DNA of 64,000 nucleotides from contig JAZDSV010000001.1 of NCBI GenBank assembly GCA_036784855.1, positions 598,501-662,500 on the forward strand, written 5' to 3'. This document shows positions 45,049 through 55,882 of this stretch, piece by piece. The stretch is from Aphelidium insulamus (taxonomy: Eukaryota; Aphelidiomycota; Aphelidea; Aphelidiaceae). Both the position numbers and the translations under genes were made by a program. The notes below the pieces were generated by a model, which saw nothing but the letters and a program-made list of their open reading frames with translations, did not search any database and had not been told where the DNA came from. Each line of letters starts with the position of its first letter. The stretch's first letter is position 1.

Positions 45049-45416
45049 GTGAACTTACAACAACGACACTGCATATATGCTCAAGAAGCGTTTGGTTATA
45101 GGCAATTTGTCACGCGCTTTTTGTATGCGGATAGAGCATAGAGAGTGAACTTACAACAGCGACACTGCATATATGCTCAAGAAGCGTTTGATTATAGGCA
45201 ATTTGACACGCACTTTTTGTATGCGGATAGAGCATAGAGAGTGAACTTACAACAGAGACACTGCATATATGCTCAAGAAGCGTTTGATTATAGGCAATTT
45301 GACACGCGCTTTTTGTATGCGGATAGAGCATAGATAGTGAACTTACAACAGAGACACTGCATATATGCTCAAGAAGCGTTTGATTATAGGCAATTTGACA
45401 CGCACTTTTTGTATGC
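45049..45416. repeat. 96-bp tandem repeat, four copies
   Basis: Units begin gtgaacttacaac at 45049, 45145, 45241 and 45337, an exact 96-bp period. Copies differ by a few substitutions (cgacac/gagacac, ggttata/gattata, cgcgct/cgcact). Each contains tgcatatatgctcaagaag and ends near ttttgtatgcggatagagc. The last copy breaks off after about 80 bp. It lies 70 bp upstream of the SmD1 gene. Confidence 0.96.
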
Positions 45417-45487
45417 CAGCTAGAGACACTAAGTGCAGTTACACACCAGGGTTACAGCAATCACGTACAGTACGCAATCATTTCATC

Positions 45488-45977
45488 ATGAAGCTGGTCA
45501 GGTATGCCAAACTGCCGCAACCTGCCACTCCCGGGGCTTACTTGTGACACGCGCGCAGATTCTTGATGAAGCTGCACAATGAGACGGTGACGGTGGAGCT
45601 GAAGAACGGCACCATTGTGCACGGCACGGTTGTCGGTACGCGCGCGCTTGATTCTTTATACACACTGCACCCTCACTCACTCACTCACTCACTTATACGA
45701 TCTCAACCATGCAGGCGTGGACATGTGCATGAACACCCATTTGAAGACGGTCAAGATGACGGTCAAGGGCCGGGATCCGGTGCAGCTGGACACGCTGTCT
45801 GTGCGCGGCAACAACGTGCGCTACTTTGTGCTGCCGGACGTGCTACCGCTGGACCAGTACCTCATTGACGACACGCCCAAGATAAAGAGCAAGAAGAAGG
45901 AGTCGGCGGTGGTGGGCAAGCTGCGTGGACGCGGCCGCGGTCGGGGTGGCCGGGGCGGAATGCGCGGTGGCCGTTAA
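45488..45977 (+). CDS. SNRPD1: Small nuclear ribonucleoprotein Sm D1
   Basis: The protein has 117 aa in three exons (45488-45501, 45559-45635, 45715-45977). The Sm1 motif reads [19 protein letters not shown]. The Sm2 motif follows with [18 protein letters not shown], including the RGNNVRY block typical of SmD1. The C-terminus is an RG-rich tail ([16 protein letters not shown]), a target of arginine methylation in the family. SmD1 is part of the heptameric Sm ring on U1, U2, U4 and U5 snRNAs. The first exon encodes only MKLV plus part of a codon. Intron 2 holds a short tcac repeat. Confidence 0.97.
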
Positions 45978-46184
45978 TAGTTGAGGGCGGCATTGCCAAT
46001 TGCAATACACTGAAGTATATCTCCGTGTGCATTCTCTCTCTGTGTGTGTGTGTGTGTGTGTCTGCATACATATACTTATGTATGTGGAGAGAGAGCTTAT
46101 ATCTGCACTATAGACGTATGTAGGTCTATACACTATTCACAGGCACTGTTGACAACTGCGGGACTCATTCACAGGCATTCACCG

Positions 46185-47057
46185 TTACTCCAGCTGGAAT
46201 CCATGGTCCGCGCTGCGCAGACCCGTGCCGCAGTACCACCAGCCGTGCTGACGTGTGGCGGGCGAGTAGTAGGCCGTGTGTCCCGGCCACGCTGCAGCAC
46301 GCAATGTCACCACCTGTTCGCCATTGTGGTGCTCCAGGCGCAGTTGCCAGCCGCTCGGTGCCGCCTGCGCGTCCTGCAGCGTGACATTGCCGGCGCCAGT
46401 GGCGGTCAGACAGTAGGCACTGGGCTGCAGCAGGTCCGTGTCGGGCACGCCCGCAAACAGTGCATTCGGCTGCTGTCGCGTCTGGTCGCCCGCCTTGGCC
46501 ACAAAGGCGCCCCGTGGTGCCACGGCTGTCTCGGCAAACAGTTGCTGCGCCACCCAGGCCAGGCGCACTTCCTCGCGCACACTCTCGGCCACGCCCTCGC
46601 CCGCAGATGCTGTACATGTTATAGCTCGACAAGTACATCCATGTGTGTGTAGACGTACCACTCGGCGTAGTGTGCATAAAGGACATGTCGCCCTGGAAGC
46701 GGCGATTAATGGCGGCACACGCACGCTTCTCACTGTCAGCGGGCTGTGGCAGCGGTGCCCATCCAACGCCGCCGTCACAGCTGCACTCATGTGAGACGGG
46801 TATGTATTATATGTATAGAGAAGCTGGGCGTACCTGTAAAAGAACTTTGCAGGGCGCACAAGGTCTTCGGTGCGGTAGCCACAGGCCAGCAAGTAGTCTC
46901 GGCCGCCGCCGACAGTCTCCACACGGCCAATGACCAGGCAGTGGTCCAAGCGCTCGCTGGCCGTCACCTCCAGCAGCGATGGGCGCACACACGCTCTGTC
47001 CTCCGGGGTGAGCACGTGGCCGCCCAGGGCCATCATTGGCAGCTGTTGCACTTGCAT
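46185..47057 (-). CDS. RSPH9: Radial spoke head protein 9
   Basis: The protein has 256 aa in three exons (46834-47057, 46659-46780, 46185-46609), closing in frame. Family blocks appear in order: HCLVIGRVETVGGGRDYLLA, FFYSCDGGVGWAPLP across the first splice, RRFQGDMSFMH, REEVRLAWVAQQLFAE, VAPRGAF, WQLRLEHHNGEQVVTLRAAA, then WPGHTAYYSPATRQHGW and YCGTGLRSAD at the C-terminus. The last segment is the signature WPGxTxYHxPxTxxxGxxYxGTG of RSPH9. The protein sits in the radial spoke head of 9+2 axonemes. With CFAP57 and Chibby it shows that the organism makes motile flagella. Confidence 0.93.
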   Translation of the reverse strand: MQVQQLPMMALGGHVLTPEDRACVRPSLLEVTASERLDHCLVIGRVETVGGGRDYLLACGYRTEDLVRPAKFFYRYAQLLYTYNTYPSHMSAAVTAALDGHRCHSPLTVRSVRVPPLIAASRATCPLCTLRRVVRLHTHGCTCRAITCTASAGEGVAESVREEVRLAWVAQQLFAETAVAPRGAFVAKAGDQTRQQPNALFAGVPDTDLLQPSAYCLTATGAGNVTLQDAQAAPSGWQLRLEHHNGEQVVTLRAAAWPGHTAYYSPATRQHGWWYCGTGLRSADHGFQLE

Positions 47058-47232
47058 CCTGTGCTACTACTGGGAGCTGTGTTAAATATGTGCTCTTCGC
47101 CTGCGATAAACACTTCCGTATATTTAATTTATATATTTATATATATATATATATTGTTTATAGGCATGCATGTGCCTCCAGTATAAAGAGAAATAATTAT
47201 TATACAGAACATTCAATGACGGATGTATGAGG

Positions 47233-49751
47233 CTAAAAGACAAAGCTGGCGGCGGATACGGGCGCCAGTCGGCTGATGGCGTCCTTGATGTGCGACGCAT
47301 TCTTGGGGTCCAGATCCAACGCACGCATCAAGTGTTGCAGTGCGTGAGTGATTTCGCCCAGCTGCTGGTGGATCGCGGCCTTTTTCAGGTGGACGTGGGA
47401 CTCGCGCGGTGCCAGTGCTATTGTCTCGTGGAACTCGTGGATAGCCGCGCGGTGCTGCTGCATGTCCGACAGGCACACTGCTTTCCGGTAGTGCGCCTGC
47501 GGGTTCTTGCGGTTCAGCTGGATGGCCTTGTTAAACAGCTTCACCGCCTCGTCATATCTCTTTTGCTTGTGATACGTCTACATATATGATCACTGTAGTC
47601 ATCCAACTGCATAGTTGTGTTGTGATTACCATGCCGAGAAACGAGTGCAGAACTGTGCTGGTGCGGTGTATAGTCAGCGCGGTCTGGAAGTGGTGCTCGG
47701 CCAGTTGCCACTTTTCCTGCTTAAAGTACACCATGCCCAGTCCATACCAGGCATTGTAGAGACGGGGGTTGGCGCGGACAGCGCTCTGGAAACACACAAT
47801 GGCCTTGTCGAACGCCTCGCTAGTGTGGTACTGGAAATAATCATTATCAAATAAAGTACGGATGTATAGATGAAACTCACCTCGTGCCCGCAAAGACTGT
47901 GCGCGTACGCATAGTCAGGGCGGATCGTCACAGCCTTCTTGAAGCAGGACAGAGCGTTTTCGTGTTCACGCTGCAGGCTGAATGCATTGCCGGCCGCGCA
48001 CCACGCTATCGGATCATCGCTATTGGCGGCAAACAGGTCGTGAACTAGAACCCGGAGCCCCGCCGCATCCTTCATGTGCCACAGCGCCGTGGAATACTTG
48101 TCCATGCCGGCACAGTCAAAAGGTTTCAATTGTCGCAGCCGTTTGAAGCGCTTGGCAGCCTGCATTACAAAGCTTGATTATCGCAGTAATAATAGATGAA
48201 AAGCTCACCAGTTCATACTCGCCCATGTCAAAGTGAGCGAGTGCTTGTACGTGAATGCTCCACGGTGCCAGGCGTACCTGCTCATCCAGCGATGCCAGTG
48301 TCTGCAAGCACTCTGCGTTCGTGTGCGCATCCTTTTGAAACAGTGCGCGGCACATTGTCCGCAGCGTGACTAGCAGTTTGCCATTATTCAAAACTGCGTC
48401 CAGGTGTGGGTCAGTCCCATTGTCAGCTGCGGTGGGGCGCTTATCGCCGTGCGCCTTCGGTATAAGCTATTTTATACATTCATTATTACCTACCACAGAG
48501 TCCACAATGGCAACAGCGGGCGCGGCCGGAATAGTCTCGCCGCTGCGGGTACGCTTTTTCTCTCGCACAGTGGCTGTAGTTGTTAGCTGTGTTGTTGTGG
48601 CGGTTGTGGACATCGCCTTGTTGGGCACCACGCCACCCGCGGTTTTTGCAGTGAGTGTGCGTGGAATGCGGCTTGCCTGACTATTAGAACTGCAATATAG
48701 GTGTTGCACATGACCGACAAGCACCCTAACAGTAGTCATCGACACCGTGGCAGTGGACTCGGTGACTGCGCGATGTGTTCTCGTTGCTGGCTTGCGATCT
48801 GTAGACGCGGAATTCTCGTTATTCTGCACCGGCATACTCTTGCTACAGCGGGCAAGGTCAAGAATGGCACAACAGCACAGCGCATGTACACAAACCTGGA
48901 TATGGCTGCCGTGAGAGTGCTGGCGTTCTTGCTGCTTCTACAGTGGCTGCGCTGCCACCCAGAGACTCGTGCGGCGCTCAGCAGATTATTTAGATCAGGC
49001 ATGGCGGCGCCTATTGGTCAGCAACTCAAGTATCACTGTCATGCATTGCACACACCTATGCTGGCGAGATCGTGCACGGCCGTGACAAGCAGTGGGTCAA
49101 GTGTGGATGCGGCACGAAGGCACCGCTCAGCATCGTCCACGCGGTTGGACCGACTGCGGGCAGAAGCAGTGTCAGGTGTGTCACAGGCAAGCACCGGATA
49201 CACACTTACACGCACACCTGGCCGAGCAGGTGCAGCGCGGCCGCCCGGTCTTTGCAACATATACCGCCACTTCCGCTACTACTACTGCCATCGGGAGATG
49301 CGTCATCGGCGCCGGTAGACACTGTATCGCCACCGACTCGCGGTATGCGCGGGATCCACGAGCGCAGAACAGTCTCGGCTTCGGCAAGGAGGCGCAACTC
49401 TACACAGCACCGCGCCAGCAGGAACCGACAACGGAACGAGTGACCACCATTCCTTGCCGCTGCCACATCCTCCTTGCCAGAGTGGAAGTGGCAGCCAGGA
49501 ACGGCGGGCGTGGTGAGCAGGTGCTGCCGGCACTCGTGCAAGCGCCCCGCTTGGAACAGTGCGTCGGCCAGACAGTAGACGGCCTCCTCGTCCGCGGGCG
49601 CCGTCAGCTGGCACCACAGCTGGGCCAGGTGCACCGCATTGTCAAAGTTGCGGTAGCGCAGAGAATCGGCCACGGCGGCCGCCAGCACTGCTTGTTCAGG
49701 TGGCTGCAGTTGCGCGGCCGGTGGCGTCGCCGTCTCCGCCACGGCCATCAT
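47233..49751 (-). CDS. CDC27: Anaphase-promoting complex subunit CDC27/APC3
   Basis: TPR scaffold of the APC/C ubiquitin ligase; it binds the IR tails of Cdh1/Cdc20 and Apc10. The N-terminal exon (start ATG 49751, to about 49207) reads RYRNFDNAVHLAQLW, EAVYCLADALFQAGR and CRFLLARCCVELRLLAEAE, like the APC3 dimer domain. It splices to NRVDDAERCLRAASTLDP. A low-complexity linker (about 48490-49000) follows. The C-terminal TPR block is well resolved: exons 48209-48439, 47881-48159, 47630-47830 and 47233-47577, with GMDKYSTALWHMKD, DPIAWCAAGNAFSLQREHEN, RLYNAWYGLGMVYFKQEK and ALDLDPKNASHIKDAI, all hallmark CDC27 sequence. Boundaries in 48500-49200 are less certain. The gene is divergent from the SAP30BP-like gene, 160 bp apart. 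Confidence 0.92.
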
Positions 49752-49911
49752 TGCAGAGCTGCACGTTGATGTGTAGATGGGTAGATGGGTGTGTGTCTAC
49801 TTGTCTTGTCCACACGGTGCTGGCAAACAAGCACCTGGGTGACGCGCGCGCTCACACTAGGACGCGGTCTCAACCGGCGAGAGTCTCGCGGGACAGTCCG
49901 CGATCGGTTCT

Positions 49912-50694
49912 ATGCCATCTCCGCCGCCTCCAGTGGCTCCCGTGGCCGCGCTGCCAGATGCCGACGCTCCGGCAGTCACCGCGGCCGACACGCTCATACA
50001 GCAGATGATGCGCGAGAGGCAAATGCTCCGTCACTCTCTCCGGCCATCACGCGACGAGTACCTGCTTTCCGCGGACACCGATGCCGCGGACAAAGGGTAT
50101 GGCATGCATGCAAGACACTTTGGCCCGTCTCCTCACCCATTGCACAGTGCCGGCACCAGTGCAGACGCACCGCCACCCACTCTCAACGCCGCCCTGCAGC
50201 TCAAAGTGGACCGGTGGCTGCAGCTGGCGGAGCAAGGTGCGCGATCGACGCCATATGCCCGCTGCTGCTAACGTGCCGCCCAGGCCACCGCTTCAATGAC
50301 CAGCTGCGCGCCAATGCCACGTTCCGTAATCCCAATATCTACCACAAGCTTGTAGGTGCCTGTGTGGTGCAGTGACTGATGTGTTAACGCTGAAGGTGGA
50401 CTATTTAGGGCTGGACGAGTATACGTCATTCATTCCGTCGCTGGACAGCTTTGGCATCACCGACGACGATGCTGGCTTCTACGACGTTCTCGGTATGCAA
50501 ACATACGTTTATTGTATATACGCCTATGTGAAATGATATGCGCAGACCAGATGCAGCAAGCGCATGCGTCAGCTAAACAGCAGCAAGCATTGGACGCGGC
50601 TAAACAGAAGCTGCAACCGCGTCCCGCCGTGCCATTTGTGCCCGGTAAGGAGCAGAGCGAGGACAGCAAGAAGCGCAAAAGTCGCTGGGACTAA
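49912..50694 (+). CDS. SAP30BP/HCNGP-family nuclear protein
   Basis: The protein has 212 aa in four exons (49912-50236, 50284-50351, 50396-50492, 50546-50694), frame closed. The HCNGP core is recreated across splice sites: HRFNDQLRANATFRNPNIYH, KLVDYLGLDEYTSFIPSLDSF, matching the family pattern FNxxLxxxxxFRNPxIxxKLVxFxxIDExxTN. Family members (human SAP30BP) are nuclear and linked to transcription repression and to splicing of short introns. The tail ends in a basic KKRKSRWD, a common ending in splicing factors. The N-terminus is Pro/Ala-rich with a helical RERQMLRHSLRPSRDEY stretch. In a genome full of very short introns, a splicing role would fit. Confidence 0.8.
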
Positions 50695-50771
50695 TGGAGA
50701 GCCTATATTGCTGTATTATTGATTTATTGTTTGGTGCATTGAATATTGGTAGGGTTTACTCTGGCCGCCAG

Positions 50772-51544
50772 TTACTGAAGCTGCTTTAAAACTTGTTGGC
50801 GATATTGCGCCGAGTACAGCAGCTTCTTGTCATCTACCTGCAGAACCTCCGGGATCTCTATGCACGAGGAAAACGGCATCGGCGGCTCAAACGCATCAGC
50901 AGACACCTCGGTGGTAAAGTTGTCCAGCAGCATCTCGTGCAGCTGCACATACTCGCCACTACTGGGATTCACGTAGACGTCCCCGCCCTTGGATTCGTCA
51001 GCTATGCCACGCACATTATTATAGCGGTCCAGCTTGACTCCGTCGCGAACAACGTGCTCCACGAACTGCAGTTATTAGTCATTAATGTTTAATTACATTG
51101 ATATAATAATAATGAATTACATTGACTTGACCGAATATCTCTGGACCGATATCGACTTGGATGCGGGCGCACACAAAGCCCCCAGGAGGAAAAATGTAAA
51201 CCGCGTCCTGTGATTAAATATAAGTAAGTCAATTCTATAACAGCCATGTAATCTAAACAAAAGTATGCCCGACCAACCTTTTCCACCATTACATCAGCAC
51301 CGCTTTCACTCACACGACCATGACCGCCCGGGAAATCAAACAAGATCTCACCGTTGACAACGTCGCCTTGATAAATCACGGTAAATGCCGCCTTAAACTT
51401 TGGCAAGTACGGAAATTCAGGTGGAGTCGCCGAAAGCTGATCTTCACCGCGTGCAATAACTAGCTGTTCAGTATCTGCTCGAGGAGCAGCCATGACATTG
51501 TATGCAAGCAAGCATGACGCGACGGAAAGTGCGGCGACAAGCAT
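50772..51544 (-). CDS. Small secreted protein, single-domain member of the local family
   Basis: The protein has 215 aa in three phase-0 exons (51278-51544, 51121-51207, 50772-51065). The signal peptide is LVAALSVASCLLAYNVMAAP. The domain follows the family plan: KFKAAFTVIYQGD, an exon end VMVEK, an 87-bp middle exon with YIFPPGGFVCARI, then RDGVKLDRYNNVRGIADES, DVYVNPSSGEYVQLHEM and the PPMPFSSC block. Conserved Cys residues lie in the middle and last exons. An upstream in-frame ATG (51610) would bury the signal peptide, so I chose 51544. Function is unknown. It pairs in tandem with the copy at 51830-52573. Confidence 0.82.
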
Positions 51545-51829
51545 TTTTTGGGATGGGAAAGATGCGCCATATTTTTCGCGTTTTTCGCCCTCAGACGTAT
51601 CACGGCACACACAAATATTACCAAATTATTGTGCAAAAGGTACAAACGATAATCCACAGAATTGGTGCATAGAGGGCTGATGGAAACTCGGTGGTTACTT
51701 GTCGCTGTGTAGGCGAGCGGCCAGCCACGGACAGCAAGAAGCGCAAAAGTCGCTGAAGAGTTTATATCGATGTATTATTATATTTATGTGTGGGCACTAA
51801 TGGAAAGTTGGATTTGGACAACAAGGCAG

Positions 51830-52573
51830 CTACTGAAGCTGCTTTAAAACCTGCTGGCGATATTGCGCCGAGAACAGAAGCTTCTTGGCATCCACTTTCA
51901 AATTTCCTGGTACTGGAATACAAGAAGAAAAGGGCATCGGCGGATCAAAAGCATCAACAGGCACTTCGGTGGTAAAGCTGTCCAACATCATCTCGTGCAG
52001 CTCAACGTATTCGCCACTGCTTGGATTCACGTACACGTCCCCGCCCAGGGAGGTGTCCATTACGCCACGCAAATTATTGTAGCGGTTCAGCTTGACTCCA
52101 TCGCGCACCACGTGCTCCACAAACTGCACAATTTAGCATCATTAAGCATATACACAAACATGCCCAGAATAACTTACATGGACTTTGCCAATATGTCTGG
52201 ACCAATATCACTTGGAATACGCATGCACATAAATTTGGGAAGAAACATATAAATCGCGTCCTGAGACGTTGGCACACAATATTATAAGCAAAAATTCCTG
52301 ACAAACTTTTTTCACTAGCACTTCTGTACCATCCTCGCTGATGCGACCATGGTTCTCTGGAAAAGCGAACACGATCTCACCGTTAAAATGATTGCCTTGA
52401 TTAATCCCAGAAAACGCAGCCTTAAACTTTGGCAAGTGCGGGAATGGCGGTGGAGCCGGCGAAAGCTGATCTTCACCGCGAGCAATAACTAGCTGTTCCG
52501 TATATGCCCGAGGAGCAGCCAAGGCATGGCACGCGAGCAAGCATGACGCGACGAAAAGTGCGGCGATAAGCAT
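51830..52573 (-). pseudogene. Tandem copy of the secreted-family gene with a one-base frame break
   Basis: This copy has the same architecture as its neighbour, with identical exon 1 (267 bp, 52307-52573) and exon 3 (294 bp, 51830-52123) lengths. The signal peptide (LIAALFVASCLLACHALAAP), RGEDQLSPAPPPFPHLPKF and PPMPFSSC are all intact. The middle exon (52178-52260) has 83 bp instead of 87. It lacks one whole codon and, near 52183-52190, one further base, so canonical splicing shifts exon 3 out of frame. A GC donor at about 52187 would restore the frame but drop four conserved residues. It may be a dying copy, a gene with an altered splice site, or an assembly error. The upstream coding parts look conserved, which favours a recent break or an error. 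Confidence 0.7.
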
Positions 52574-52783
52574 TTTTGGGGATGGGAAGCATTTTTTTGC
52601 GCCGTATTTTTGACGTCACTTAAATATTGTTTCCATCGAGGCACCTTGTACAATTGCATGACAAAGATAATTCATATATAGAGTTATATTGAGTTCTGGC
52701 CGCACCTGAGCGGTTATTTGTCGTTGTGTGGGCGATGGCGAACACTCTTTCCGCACTTTTGCCAACAACTCTTCTTACTATCT

Positions 52784-54559
52784 ATGGACCACAATACAGC
52801 TGCCGATGAACTGGTCAAATGTGTAGTGCAGTCGTGTCAGACCGCGCTGGCCCGCTGCAGCGACGATGCCGCAAATGGACCAAGATATGTGGACGCGATA
52901 CTGGCGCCGATAACCCACTTGAACAGACGGTACCTTTCACGCACGAGCGGCGACACGACGATGCAAGCGATCGCCGAACCGCTGGCTCACGATGAACTAC
53001 TACTGGCCAGTTTGCGCGATAAGTGGACCACACGCACCGCGTCTGAGAATGTGACGATATTGCGACATGGCGTGACACAGCTGCTGCGGCACCTTCGCGA
53101 TGCACACCGACACCTGCGCACTGCCACTGTTACGCACCATGGCAGTGATAAGACTACGCCACCGAAGATTCCATCGGCACCGCAGCCGATTGTCGATGAT
53201 TGCGATACCACTTCGTCGAATAGGTCATTGGCGAACGGGAAGAATTTGACGGTAATATTTCTCCAACTGGACAGCCATTGCAGAAGACATTTTGTGGAGT
53301 GCAATGGGCCGCCTTCATTGCCAGCAATATTTGGCGCTGTATATCCCGAATACGACTGTAACACCTGGCAGCGCGCACGTTACTTCCACCTCAAGCTCGA
53401 CGCAGAATTTGGGGTCATGTACGAGGATGGCGTGGATAATTCGCTACCAGTCCACAATGGCGACATCTATCGCGCGCAGTTGGCTCCTAGTACCACAGAT
53501 AACACGACACCAGTTATGGGTACCAAGAACCCATCAAGTTGCTCAGAGAACATGACCTCATCTCGGCCAACACTGCAAAAGTGCCTGCAAGCAGCAGCAA
53601 CACTTCGACATCACCTGGCAACTACCCGACTAGAGTTCGATTGCGGTCGACGCGACATTGCCACACAGCTGGATGCGACGCGGTCCAGGCTTACCGAAAC
53701 CATGGCTGGCATTCTGTCTGCTCTTGATTCCTCATCACAGAGCTCAACGCCGGCCATCAACAACAAAACCACCACGACACGGCCCTACATGCCGGATGAG
53801 AAGCGCGTCCATGGTCTGGCGGTTCAACTGGCGGCGGTGGCCGAGCACACCGCAATCCTAAAACAAGATTTGGTGGTGAGGTCCGCGGTGCCGCCACCAG
53901 CGCTTCTGCAGCACTCGCTGGCCGACATTGAGACTGTTCGCGCACACTGCCACCAACAACTGGCATGCGCCACCGCAGCCAAGGCGCAGTGGAAGGCGGT
54001 GTGGGAAACGGAGTTGGCGCGTATTGTCGGCGAGCAGACGCGTTTGGGGCGCTGTACTGCCGACCTTACGGAAGCCGTGGCGGCGTGTGACGAGCTGGTG
54101 GACACTGTTAAACAGCTGCAGCAAGCATCGGCACTCAAGGCGACTCTGCCGGTCACTCCTCCGCAACTGGTTGATTCAAGCGCTGCTTCCAGTGTATCGG
54201 GCAGTCAAAGCAGTCTGGAACAAGTGCTGCATGAACTCACGGCAACTGTGGCACTGGCATCTGTCACTGGTGATTCTGGCAACACTACAGCTGCGGACAA
54301 TGAGACACCCGCGTCATCATCATCGGCTAATTCGGGTGCCAGTGACAAGCGCGTGCAAGCGATGGAAAAGCATGAGCGGTGGAGGCGGCGGGAGCTAGAG
54401 TGGCGCAGACGCGAGGGAGACACGTTTGGGAGGGAGCTGCATGATTTCGTGGCCGGGAAGTGTCTGAGACGGACGGACGGCGGAATCGCCCTTCTGGAAC
54501 ATGAGAGGAGTGTTCGTCGACGCGCGCTGCTCGCCGCCACCGTAGTGCGGCCCACTTGA
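52784..54559 (+). CDS. BUD6: Bud6/Aip3-family actin and formin cofactor
   Basis: This is a single exon of 591 aa; ATG 52784 is the first in frame. The Aip3 central domain is recognisable at about 53240-53500: LTVIFLQLDSHCRRHF, PPSLPAIFGAVYP, GVMYEDGVDNSLPVHNGDIY. The C-terminal core is the strongest match (about 54345-54540): KRVQAMEKHERWRRRELEWR, FGRELHDFVAGKCLRRTDGG, ALLEHERSVRRRALL, the family pattern ELxDFVxxxKLKKxGGxEEVERxR. Bud6 binds actin and formins and promotes filament nucleation at polarity sites. The family is best known from fungi, which supports the fungal assignment. The N-terminal half before the Aip3 domain is less conserved. Confidence 0.85.
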   Translation: MDHNTAADELVKCVVQSCQTALARCSDDAANGPRYVDAILAPITHLNRRYLSRTSGDTTMQAIAEPLAHDELLLASLRDKWTTRTASENVTILRHGVTQLLRHLRDAHRHLRTATVTHHGSDKTTPPKIPSAPQPIVDDCDTTSSNRSLANGKNLTVIFLQLDSHCRRHFVECNGPPSLPAIFGAVYPEYDCNTWQRARYFHLKLDAEFGVMYEDGVDNSLPVHNGDIYRAQLAPSTTDNTTPVMGTKNPSSCSENMTSSRPTLQKCLQAAATLRHHLATTRLEFDCGRRDIATQLDATRSRLTETMAGILSALDSSSQSSTPAINNKTTTTRPYMPDEKRVHGLAVQLAAVAEHTAILKQDLVVRSAVPPPALLQHSLADIETVRAHCHQQLACATAAKAQWKAVWETELARIVGEQTRLGRCTADLTEAVAACDELVDTVKQLQQASALKATLPVTPPQLVDSSAASSVSGSQSSLEQVLHELTATVALASVTGDSGNTTAADNETPASSSSANSGASDKRVQAMEKHERWRRRELEWRRREGDTFGRELHDFVAGKCLRRTDGGIALLEHERSVRRRALLAATVVRPT

Positions 54560-54735
54560 AGCTGCTGGAGCAATAAATTGGTATGCATTTAGCTGTGCCA
54601 TATAAATTGCCTTAGGGCGCTAATAAATAATGTGTAATATGTATAAAGCGTGTAATATAAAATATTATATCTTTAATTACAGCTATTTATTACAGCCCAT
54701 TAATTAAAGGTCTGCATCGTCATTGTAAAGTCCAC

Positions 54736-55772
54736 ATGAATATCGACGACGACGACGACGACCAGGGATTCGTGCCGTCCAGCCTGGCAGCGGTGCCCAG
54801 CTCCACGCGGCCCACCAGCACCGCCCCAAATACGCTTGGTGGTGGCATCAACAACAGCAATATTAGTAGCAGTGGTGGAGCGTTTAGACCGCCGCCGCCG
54901 CCCGCCGGATACACTGGGGTGCCGGTCCAGCCTGATGCGGGTGGAGCCGCTGCCGCTGCCGCCTCATTCTCCACCCTCGATGAACCTATATCAGCGACAC
55001 TGGCAAGTAAAGCCGTTTGGGGATAGTTATCAAGTTTCTCGGTGCTAATGCTCCCATCAACGTAGATGAGAGATGCACGAAATATTGGGCGGAAGCTGTC
55101 ACAGGTGCTTATGCCGCGCTCTAGTCGGAAAGATATACTGCGTGACTGTGAGTACAAAATAGCCATGGTGGTTATAAAATTGGACTGACATGCTTGCAGG
55201 GGATCTGTGGGGACCACTGTTGCTGTGCCTTACACTGGCGGTGTATGTGTGCGCACATATTCTCTATTGATACTTACATGCTTCAGTCTGCTTGGACTGA
55301 GAGCTCCCAGTGATCAGCAATCGCTCGTGTTTACCGGAGTCTTCTTTATTGTGTGGTTTGGAGCCGCTGTGGTCACACTGAACTCGCAGCTGCTTGGCGG
55401 GAAAATGTATTTATGCGATCTTGATATTGCACATCCATCGTATTTACTCACACATGCAGTTCATTTTTCCAAAGCGTATGCGTGCTCGGATACTGCGTGT
55501 TCCCGCTGACAATTGCGGCGCTCATTTGTCAATTTCTGTCATCAATAGTTGTGCGTGCGATAATTGTTTTGCCCACATATGGCTGGTCTGTCTTTGGCAA
55601 GTGAAGTGCATTATATTTTATTTCACGGCATACTTATTAAGAAATGGTAGCTGCCGTCGGGTTTCTGGGCGACTCTGGGTTGGAGCGGCGCAAGGTGCTG
55701 GCTGTCTATCCGATATTCCTCTTTTACTTTGTGCTCGGCTGGATAATTCTCATCACACAGCCGCTCTTTTAG
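54736..55772 (+). CDS. YIPF6: Yip-domain Golgi protein YIPF6/Yip4
   Basis: Six exons: 54736-55002, 55066-55147, 55200-55242, 55287-55406, 55460-55600 and from about 55642. Family blocks appear in order: TLDEPISATL, RNIGRKLSQVLMPR, DWDLWGPLLLCLTLAV, VFTGVFFIVWFGAAVVTLNS, SFFQSVCVLGYCVFPLTIAA, YGWSVFG, FLGDSGLERRKVLAVYPIFL and LGWIILITQPLF. Five hydrophobic helices fit the YIP1 topology in Golgi/ER membranes, where these proteins bind Rab GTPases. Intron 1 is GC-AG (donor GCAAGT at 55003). The last join does not close: the exon lengths leave one extra base, so either the acceptor near 55641 is non-canonical or one base is wrong. Confidence 0.88.
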
Positions 55773-55882
55773 CCCTGGCGATATCGGTTGCCATCAATAA
55801 AGTATGCTCGCATAATTCATTGCAATATTTGCACACACAAGAAATCAAGTCGTTCAATCATTCAATCACAATACACAATAAT

